This document shows, piece after piece, positions 22,323 through 30,500 of a stretch of DNA of 42,874 nt (position 1 is the first letter of the stretch; every line of letters begins with the position of its first letter). The notes beneath the pieces were generated by a model. It saw only the letters and a program-made list of their open reading frames with translations, ran no database searches and had not been told where the DNA came from. The stretch is taken from IMG/VR virus record IMGVR_UViG_3300021364_000051, positions 1 through 42,874 of that record; one strand, 5' to 3'. The DNA comes from a virus. Made by a program: the position numbers and the translations under genes.

Positions 22323-23039
22323 ATGCCATTACCAAAGATCTCTACCCCAACATTTGAGTTGGAATTGCCCTCAACAGGTCAAAAGATTACTTATAGACCA
22401 TTTTTAGTAAAAGAAGAAAAAGTTCTTCTTTTTGCATTAGAATCTGAAGATACAAAACAAATCAGTAATGCAGTAAAGACTGTCATCAAAAATTGTATTT
22501 CCACAAAAGGAATCAAAGTCGAAGAACTTCCAACATTTGATATTGAATATTTGTTCTTAAATATTCGTGGAAAGTCTGTTGGTGAAGAATTAGAAGTTAA
22601 CCTTATTTGTCCTGATGATGGACAAACAACTGTTCTTACACAAATTAATGTTGAAGATATTGAAGTTCAAAGAGAAGATGGACATAATACTCAAATTAAG
22701 GTAAATGATGAGGTTATGATTGAAATGAAATATCCATCTCTAAGTGAATTTATTAAGCAAAACTTTCAAGTAGAGGGTAATGATGCTGAAAAGTCTTTTG
22801 ATTTAATTGCATCATGCGTTTCTCAGATTTTTACAGAAGAGGAAGTTTGGAATGCTGAAGAATGCACAAAGAAAGAGATTGTTGAATTCTTAGAGCAAAT
22901 GAATTCTAATCAATTTAGAGAGATTGAAAAATTCTTTGCAACAATGCCCAAATTATCACATACCGTTAAAATTAAAAATCCAAATACTGGTGTTGAAAGT
23001 GAAGTTGTTCTTGAGGGATTAGCATCTTTTTTCGCATAG
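22323..23039 (+). CDS. gp26: Baseplate hub assembly protein gp26
   Basis: A 238-residue T4 gp26-like protein. The start MPLPKISTPTFELELPSTGQ, then KITYRPFLVKEEKVLLFALE and the ESEDTKQISNAVKTVIKNC helix are typical; FDIEYLFLNIRGKSVGE follows at about residue 75. In T4, gp26 is a chaperone-like hub factor. It contains paired cysteine and acidic strands at ICPDDGQ. It is 11 bases before gp51. Family length in T4-like cyanophages is about the same. Confidence 0.85.
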   Translation: MPLPKISTPTFELELPSTGQKITYRPFLVKEEKVLLFALESEDTKQISNAVKTVIKNCISTKGIKVEELPTFDIEYLFLNIRGKSVGEELEVNLICPDDGQTTVLTQINVEDIEVQREDGHNTQIKVNDEVMIEMKYPSLSEFIKQNFQVEGNDAEKSFDLIASCVSQIFTEEEVWNAEECTKKEIVEFLEQMNSNQFREIEKFFATMPKLSHTVKIKNPNTGVESEVVLEGLASFFA

Positions 23040-23050
23040 GAATGATCCAC

Positions 23051-23221
23051 ATGGATCTTGAAAACTATTTCAAACTCAATTTTGCTTTGATGCAGTACCA
23101 TAAATACTCATTAACGGAGATTGAAAATATGATGCCTATTGAAAGAGATATCTACGTTATGTTGTTACAGCAACATTTGGAAGACGAGAGACTTAAACAA
23201 CAACAGGCAGCAAATGGCTAG
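23051..23221 (+). CDS. gp51: Baseplate hub assembly catalyst gp51
   Basis: A 56-residue protein reading MDLENYFKLNFALMQYHKYS, then LTEIENMMPIERDIYVMLLQ and a Gln-rich tail. The pattern EIxxMxPxERxxYxxxL is shared with small gp51-like proteins and with tail chaperones that help tape-measure folding. ATG 23042 in frame would add three residues; I prefer 23051, 9 bases after AGGA. A late-type box CATAAATA lies inside it at 23099-23106. It overlaps the next gene by 8 bases. Confidence 0.75.
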   Translation: MDLENYFKLNFALMQYHKYSLTEIENMMPIERDIYVMLLQQHLEDERLKQQQAANG

Positions 23222-26200
23222 AGATCCCAAACAATTGAGAAAAGCATACGAAATTAAAATTGGAAAGGATCGTGCTGACAAACTTTCTGACGATCAGATC
23301 GGACTGCTTTCTAAATTTTATAATCAATTGAGTGAAAGTGAGCAATCTGATATTGATAGTGGGATATTAATGGGGTATAATAATACTCCTCTACACCAAA
23401 TGGCAGAGGAGTTTATATCCGAAAAGGAGGATACACCAGAAGATAATTCAGTATCTGTAGCAACTGCAATTGATGAAGATGATGATGATAACTTTGAACC
23501 TTTAGGACTTGAAGAATTACTTGGAGATATAAGGGAAGAAGGAAAAAAAGAAAATGCTCTTGCCATATATGAAGGAACTCGTGAAGATGATCTAGTTGAT
23601 GAAGAAATAGATGAACGGATATTAAAACTTATTGGGCTGAATGAAGTTTTTGATATTGATTATTCAACATATCTAACTCTGTTAAAAGAGAAGATGGTTG
23701 CTGCCAGAATGACTGACAGCAAATTGTCAACGGAAGAGTCTGAGTTACTTACTAACGAATTCAAAAGAGTAAAAGGAAAAGTTGGTAGATTTGTTATTAA
23801 GAAGAAGAAAGTAAATATTGGAAATGCACCAGAAAATCAAGCAATAAAAGCAAATAAACTTCTTCCTCCATCATCTTTAACTCCACCAGAAGCATCAAAA
23901 GATAAAGATACTTTTAAAAAAGAAAAGAAAACAGAAAAAGTATCAAAAGATTCGCAATATCTTCTTGACATCACTAAAACATTAAAATCAATAAAAGATA
24001 TTTTAACAAAACAAAGTAAACTTAATGAAAATATAAAAAATTCTGAAAGAAAAAGATTAGAAAAAGAAAGAAGATCTGGAAGAGAAGAAGATCGAGAGAA
24101 AAAAAATAAAGGTGGAAATTTCCTAGGAAATATTAAAAAAGTAGCACCTTCTTTAGGAATTTTTGATACAATTGTAAGATTCATAACAAATGTTCTTTTA
24201 GGAAAAACAATACTTGGATTAATGGACTGGATGAGTGATCCAGCAAATAAGAAAAAACTTGAGGCAATTGGAAATTTCTTAAAAGACTGGTGGCCAGCAC
24301 TGACTGCAGCATTCTTATTTTTTGCAACTCCATTAGGTGGTTTTGTTCGCCTTATGGTAAAAACACTTGGTGGACTAACTAAATTTTTATTAAAAAATTC
24401 CTTAAAATTATTAAAATTTGCTGGAAAAAATCCGATTACTGCCGCGGCAACTGCGATTATTGGTGGTGCTGCTATTGGTGGTATGATGCAGTCGTTAACA
24501 CCATCAAATGACCCAGAGAGAGCAAAGGAAGGAAAGACGCAACTAGAAGATACTCAAGATTTTGGTGGAACAACAGGTGCTCCAATCAGTGGAGATATGC
24601 TTGGATTTGCTGCTGGTGGTTTAGTACAAGCATATTCTAAAGGTGGTTTAGTACAAGGACTTTCTGATAATATTGTTAATTTATCTCAAAAAACGAACAA
24701 AGTTACATACGCTTCTGGTGGTGGTCTTGTAGGTGGAGATACTAATAACATTACTTATGCTTCTGGTGGTGGATTAATTAATCCAAAAATTGTTAAAAAT
24801 ATCATACATGCTTCTGGTGGTGGACTTATAGGTGGAAATAATAATTACTTTAGTTCTAGTCCAAAAATCACATATGCTTCCGGTGGTGGATTAATAAACT
24901 CAAGAAATGCCAATAATATTACTTATGCTTCTGGTGGTGGATTTATAGGTGGAAATAGTAATTACTTTAGTTCTAGTCCAAAAATCACATATGCTTCTGG
25001 CGGAGGATTAATTAATTCAAGAAATACTAATAATATTACTTATGCTTCTGGTGGTGGTCTTGTAGGTGGAAATACTAATAATATTACTTATGCTTCTGGT
25101 GGTGGATTAATAAACTCAAGAAATGCTAATAATATTACTTATGCTTCTGGTGGTGGACTTATAGGCAATTACTTTAATTCTAGTCCAAAAATAACTTATG
25201 CTTCTGGTGGTGGACTTATAGGCAATTACTTTAATTCTAGTCCAAAAATAACTTATGCTTCCGGTGGTGGGTTAATTAATTCAAGAAATACTAATAACAT
25301 TAATTATGCTTCTGGTGGCGGATTAATTAACTCAAAAAATATTAATAACACTAATAGCACTAATAGTACTAGTAATACTACTTATGCTTCTGGTGGAGGA
25401 TTTATAGGTGGAGATACTAACAATACTACTACTTATGCTTCTAGTCCAAAAATCACCTATGCTTCTGGTGGTGGATCTATAAGTAGAAATATTAATGCTA
25501 TTAATTACTTTAGTGGTGGTGGACCTTCACTAGGAACTGATACTGTTCCCGCTATGCTGACTCCAGGTGAATTCGTAATGAGTAAAGGTGCTGTTAATAA
25601 GTTTGGTGCCAACACTATGATGGCAATGAACAAAGCAGGTGGTGGAACAAATAAACCTAAAGTTATATCTGGAACATCTTTTGCTTCCGGTGGTGGACTT
25701 ATAGGTGGAAATAATAATTACTTTAATTCTAGTCCAAAGATCACTTATGCTTCTGGTGGTGGTCTTGTAGGTGGAGATACTAATAATATCACCTATGCTT
25801 CTGGTGGTGGTCTTGTAGGTGGAAATATTAATAACATTACTTATGCTTCTGGTGGTGGTCTTGTAGATGCGCTTAGTTTTCTTCCAGGAACTGGTACAGT
25901 GATGGCACCGAGAGCATCTGGAACTGGACAGTATGCCGATCAAGGAACAACAGTTCAAAAATTCTTAGGAATGCCAATTCCAGGATCAATGAAAAGATCG
26001 AAATATACATCAGAAGATATTCAAAGATATAACAGACTTGACACTGGAGATCCATCAAGATATTTGGAATCATACGATGCTCAAGATTCTCGATCTGAAA
26101 GTATTAATAAAATCTATTCCAAATATGGAAGAACACCAACATCACCAGCAGTAAGATCTAAAAAAAGAGAAGTTTCTGATACTCCTACTCCAGGAACAAG

Positions 26201-27569
26201 TCAAAAAGAAAGAAATGGTAGATCTAATTCCATGAGTGACTTTGGAAAATCGATTACAAATATTGGACCTAATATAGAAACCATTATAAGAAGAAAAAAT
26301 GAGATTGATAAGCAAATTGAATTTTTAAGCACAGGAAAAACTAAAGCATATTCTGGTGGTGGTGTAGTTTCTTTATCCAATAATATTAATTACTTTAGTG
26401 GTGGTGGACTTTCAAGAGGAACTGATACTGTTCCCGCTATGTTAACTCCAGGTGAATTCGTAATGAGTAAAGGTGCCGTGAACAAATTTGGTACTAGTAC
26501 CATGATGTCAATGAATAAGGCAGGTGGTGGAACAAATAAACCTAAAGTTATATCTGGAACATCTTTTGCTTCTGGTGGTGGTTTTGTAAATTCTCAACCA
26601 AAAGGTCCAAAAATTAGTGATGCTGATTTTGCGACATTATTAGCTATTACAGCACTTGAGGATACTGATGCTCAAGGTAGAGCAGATGTTGCACAATCAT
26701 TATATAATAGATTATATTCTGTCAATACATATGGAAGCAATTATAATCAATCAAATAATACATTAAAGAGTATTATTACTGCAAAATCCGAAGGTGGTCG
26801 CAAAGGTGGCGGCCAATATGAACCAACATTTGGTAATCCACAAGATTGGAAAAACATAACTGATATGAAATCAGCAGCATCTGCAGTTGTGAATTCTGAA
26901 AAAGGGAGAAAATATGGTTACACGATGGAAACTGCAATGCAGCAAATACTTGATACTAAAAAAGCAATATCAAATCCAGATTTGCAGAAAAAAGCAAGAG
27001 AACATGTTCAAGGAAGAACATATTTCTTAGGAAAATCTGAGCAAAAATATATGGAACCTGGAGATGTATTAAGAGATCCAGATCGTAACTTCTTTAGTAT
27101 GTGGTATGATGAAGATAAAATATATGGAAAGGAAAGGGCAAATATTGCTTCACCAATGCCACAGAGACTCATTCCACCACCATCACCGATAATTCCAAAA
27201 TCAAGTGAAACAAAAGTAACTCCACAAAAAGCAGGTCCAAAAGGATTAATTGAATCATTGACTGATGAGCAAGGAATGTCTGGGTTTTATATGAAACCAA
27301 TAAATGCAATTTTTGGGAATCGATCTTCAAATGATTTATCCATAGATAAAAATGTAAGACCAATTATTCCAGAACCACCACCATCAAAATCTATGAAAAA
27401 TGGCACTATTAATCTTCCGCCAATTGATTTGGGAGGAGGTGGTCGTTCACCTTATCAAGAAGCAATACCATCGGTTCAAGGATCACAAGAACCAAAATTC
27501 CCCGCAATTTCACAAATGTCTCGTAACATTCGCAAGAAAAAACTTGATACTTACGGAGTGATATTGTAA
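23214..27569 (+). CDS. Giant tail protein: tape-measure-like, glycine repeats, SleB-like hydrolase
   Basis: A 1451-residue protein. Residues 1-290 are charged with long helices. Residues about 292-430 form a hydrophobic stretch (FDTIVRFITNVLLGKTILG, WPALTAAFLFFATPLGGFV) that could cross a membrane. Residues about 490-885 hold 18 copies of a YASGGG-centred repeat. The motif GTDTVPAMLTPGEFVMSKGA, common in phage tape measures, occurs twice (about 773 and 1068). Residues about 1135-1290 resemble a SleB-type cell-wall hydrolase: TLLAITALEDTDAQGRADVA then QSLYNRLYS, and GGGQYEPTFG. ATG 23214 is chosen because upstream codons fall within gp51. It is a paralogue of the following gene in its N-terminal half and may play the role of T4 gp29 in tail length. 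Confidence 0.8.
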   Translation: MARDPKQLRKAYEIKIGKDRADKLSDDQIGLLSKFYNQLSESEQSDIDSGILMGYNNTPLHQMAEEFISEKEDTPEDNSVSVATAIDEDDDDNFEPLGLEELLGDIREEGKKENALAIYEGTREDDLVDEEIDERILKLIGLNEVFDIDYSTYLTLLKEKMVAARMTDSKLSTEESELLTNEFKRVKGKVGRFVIKKKKVNIGNAPENQAIKANKLLPPSSLTPPEASKDKDTFKKEKKTEKVSKDSQYLLDITKTLKSIKDILTKQSKLNENIKNSERKRLEKERRSGREEDREKKNKGGNFLGNIKKVAPSLGIFDTIVRFITNVLLGKTILGLMDWMSDPANKKKLEAIGNFLKDWWPALTAAFLFFATPLGGFVRLMVKTLGGLTKFLLKNSLKLLKFAGKNPITAAATAIIGGAAIGGMMQSLTPSNDPERAKEGKTQLEDTQDFGGTTGAPISGDMLGFAAGGLVQAYSKGGLVQGLSDNIVNLSQKTNKVTYASGGGLVGGDTNNITYASGGGLINPKIVKNIIHASGGGLIGGNNNYFSSSPKITYASGGGLINSRNANNITYASGGGFIGGNSNYFSSSPKITYASGGGLINSRNTNNITYASGGGLVGGNTNNITYASGGGLINSRNANNITYASGGGLIGNYFNSSPKITYASGGGLIGNYFNSSPKITYASGGGLINSRNTNNINYASGGGLINSKNINNTNSTNSTSNTTYASGGGFIGGDTNNTTTYASSPKITYASGGGSISRNINAINYFSGGGPSLGTDTVPAMLTPGEFVMSKGAVNKFGANTMMAMNKAGGGTNKPKVISGTSFASGGGLIGGNNNYFNSSPKITYASGGGLVGGDTNNITYASGGGLVGGNINNITYASGGGLVDALSFLPGTGTVMAPRASGTGQYADQGTTVQKFLGMPIPGSMKRSKYTSEDIQRYNRLDTGDPSRYLESYDAQDSRSESINKIYSKYGRTPTSPAVRSKKREVSDTPTPGTSQKERNGRSNSMSDFGKSITNIGPNIETIIRRKNEIDKQIEFLSTGKTKAYSGGGVVSLSNNINYFSGGGLSRGTDTVPAMLTPGEFVMSKGAVNKFGTSTMMSMNKAGGGTNKPKVISGTSFASGGGFVNSQPKGPKISDADFATLLAITALEDTDAQGRADVAQSLYNRLYSVNTYGSNYNQSNNTLKSIITAKSEGGRKGGGQYEPTFGNPQDWKNITDMKSAASAVVNSEKGRKYGYTMETAMQQILDTKKAISNPDLQKKAREHVQGRTYFLGKSEQKYMEPGDVLRDPDRNFFSMWYDEDKIYGKERANIASPMPQRLIPPPSPIIPKSSETKVTPQKAGPKGLIESLTDEQGMSGFYMKPINAIFGNRSSNDLSIDKNVRPIIPEPPPSKSMKNGTINLPPIDLGGGGRSPYQEAIPSVQGSQEPKFPAISQMSRNIRKKKLDTYGVIL
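24700..25865 (+). repeat. Array of 18 YASGGG-coding repeats
   Basis: The sequence TATGCTTCTGGTGGTGG recurs nearly unchanged about every 45-80 bases, coding YASGGG followed by LINS, LIGG or LVGG and an Asn/Ser spacer such as SRNTNNIT or NNYFSSSPKI. I count 18 copies in this stretch, and one more near 26570. All stay in frame. Spacer types recur as blocks, so the array grew by unequal recombination. Confidence 0.9.
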
Positions 27570-27570
27570 A

Positions 27571-30500
27571 ATGGCAATAGTAGGATTACTAAAAGTAGCA
27601 GGCGGACAATTAGTTAAGTCTGGTGGCAAAAAAATTGTAGCGTCTAAAGTTTTTAATAAAAAAACCAAACAAGAAGAAAGTAGTAAAAATTCTGAAGAAA
27701 CAGTAAAAAAATCTTCTGCAATAACATATCAAAAAAATAGAATCAATTTCAAAAATTTTGTCGTTGATGCAGAAGAAACTGCTAGTACTGGTACTACTCC
27801 GAAAGTAGTAAAAAAAACTGATGACACTGGGTCTCAATTAAAAGTAATTAGAAGTGAACTTTATAGTATTGAAAAAATTCTTAAAAGTAATTTAAAGAAA
27901 GATGAAAAATATGAAAAAAGAAAAATAAGATTATTACAAAAAGAAAAAAGAAAAGGTAGAGAAACTGAGAGAGAAAAACCAAAATTGGGTCAAAAAGGTC
28001 TTGCATTGGCAAAGAAACTTGTTCCCGGTGGTGGTATTATAGATGCAATCACTAAATTTATCGGCAATATTTTACTTGGAAAGTTTTTACTATTTCTACT
28101 TGAAAATGCTGAAAAAGTTGCAGAATTTTTAAAATTTATTATACCTGTTACTGATTTTATCACTAATGCAGTAGGAAGTCTTTTTAATGGCATAGTTTCT
28201 TTCATTGAAGGTTCATATAATATAAATGAGGCAATCAGAAAAGAAATTGAAGGAGTTGGTGGTGAAGATGCGTTAAAAGAGTATGATAAATTTACTGATG
28301 CCTTTAAGAAGTTTGCGAATATTGCAATAATACTTGCAATGGCAGGTGTTCCCAATACTATTGGTCTAGATAAGCCCGGTAAAAAACCAAAACCTGGTAA
28401 AAAACCTAGTTCTAGAAGTAGAAATCCTTTAAGAAGATTTTTTCCAAAAAAACCAGATCCAGTAAAACCAGTATTACCTAAAAAGCCACTATCTCCATTT
28501 CAATTAGAACAGGCAAGAAAGTCGAGGACAGCAATACCTGCACCTACCACCGGTCCTGGATTAGGTAAAGGAACTGGTGCAAAGCAAGGTGGTGTTTTTA
28601 GAAGAGGACTTGGAAAATCGTTAAGTCGTGCTCAGACTAAAATTTTAGGTCGTGGAACCAGACTGGGTGCTAATAGATTTGCATCTAAAGCAGCTGCAAA
28701 GTTAGCAAAAAGTAGAATACCCATTATGGGTCCTCTTTTAGTTGGTATTGATACATATTTTGAAGATGTTGAACCAAAACCAGATGGTGATGGAAAACCC
28801 GATAGAAAATTAGATAAAACACTTTTTAAAGTGGGGGGAAGTGCTCTTGGAGGTTTCTTAGGATCCTTCATCCCAATTCCAATTCTTGGCACAATTCTTG
28901 GTACATTTATTGGTGAATATATTGGTGATCTTTTATATGAATTAATTAGGGGTGGTGGAGCAGCTGCTGTTGGCAATAAACTTAAAAATGATATCAAAAG
29001 AGTTATTGATGGTGCTAATCTAGTAAAAGATTGGATTTTTAAAGGAGTTAGTAATATTGGAAAGAATACAGAGCATTCAGTCAAAGTAAAAAAACCTGAT
29101 TGGCTTGATAAAATACCATCCTTTTTTAGAAATCTAATTCCAGGATTTGCTGGTGAATTTGATGTACAAAAATTAATAGAAAGTTTTACCGGATTTCAAC
29201 TGGGTGCATGGCCAACATTATTAAATCCATATGATTTTAATGTATCAAAAAAACTTCGTATTCTAAGAAAAGCATTCTTCTCCGAGACGAAAAGCACAAC
29301 TTCTAGTTTTGATTATAGTAAACCCATCAATATTTCTGATTATAGTGATTCTTCTGATGGTGATAATCGGAGAGAAGAACCACCCAATGCGGGAGCAACA
29401 CAACCAACAATTGCTGCAGAATCAACTCCTCTAAGTTTAACGGGTTCTGCAAAACAATTAGTTGGTAATGATACCGAATTCTTAAATGGTCTTGTTGCGA
29501 TGAGCAGAAGACTTGGTGTTAATCCTGGTGATATGCTCGCCAAGATGGCATCAGAATCTTCATTGTTACCAGATGAGCAGAATCAGGATACTCTTGCAAC
29601 TGGATTAATCCAGATGACGCCAGAAACTGCAGCAAGTTTAGGTACTTCTATTAGTGCATTGCGGAGGATGTCTCGTGCTGAGCAACTTCCTTATATTGAG
29701 AAATTTTTAAAACAAAGTTATGCTGGTGTAACAAGACCCATTAGTGCCGGTCATCTATACACAGGTACTTTCTTACCTGCATTCGTTAAGGCTCCTGCAG
29801 ATGCTGTAATTGCTACTAAATCTGGAACTGGTATTGTACAAGGTTATGGATCTTTTTCTGCAGAAACAGTTAGAGGTTGGTATGCTAGAAATGAAGGATT
29901 AGATAAAAATAAAGACGGTAAGATTCAAATATTTGAATTAGGAGAAAGAATTGCTAAAATCAAAAAAGATTTTGGTATTGCTGGTGGAATAGTAAAAGGT
30001 AACTTTACTACAGAAACGAGATCACAAGTTAATCCGCAAACACCATTGACACCGCAGTCTCCAATTACATCTTCGCAGTCTGAAATTACATCTTTTCCAG
30101 CTTTACAAATTCCTCAATCTGATATGTCTGAGGATTTGAAGAATGTGACTGCTCATCATGGTCCTTTAAGAGCAGCTTCTACTAAAGATAGAGCATTTAA
30201 AGCAGGAAAAGGAGATAAGTCTAAGAGAATTTTCTTACATTGGACTGGAGGATTCCATAATTCACCATCTAGTAGTTATCACACAACATTTACTGGAGAT
30301 GGTAAAGCACATAGGTATACTGAAAACTATGGTGTATACAAAGGTACTCATACTGGTGGTGCTAATACCAATTCTGTAGGATTGTCTATTGCTGCCATGG
30401 GTCACCAAGGTATGACTCCGAACTATTATGATGAGAAAAAAGGTTGGGCAGAAAATCCTCCGACTGGAGCACAAATCCAGTCTATGGCACTGGAAGCCGC

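Noticed and set aside
24700-25865. Regular short repeats that might suggest a CRISPR array
   Set aside because: The repeats are in frame, code YASGGG, have spacers that repeat among themselves and vary in length, and lie within a long open reading frame with no cas genes nearby.
25530-25958. Minus-strand open frame of 142 codons
   Set aside because: It is the antisense of the glycine repeat array, with low-complexity Thr/Ser composition and no ribosome site; a shadow of the tape-measure-like gene.
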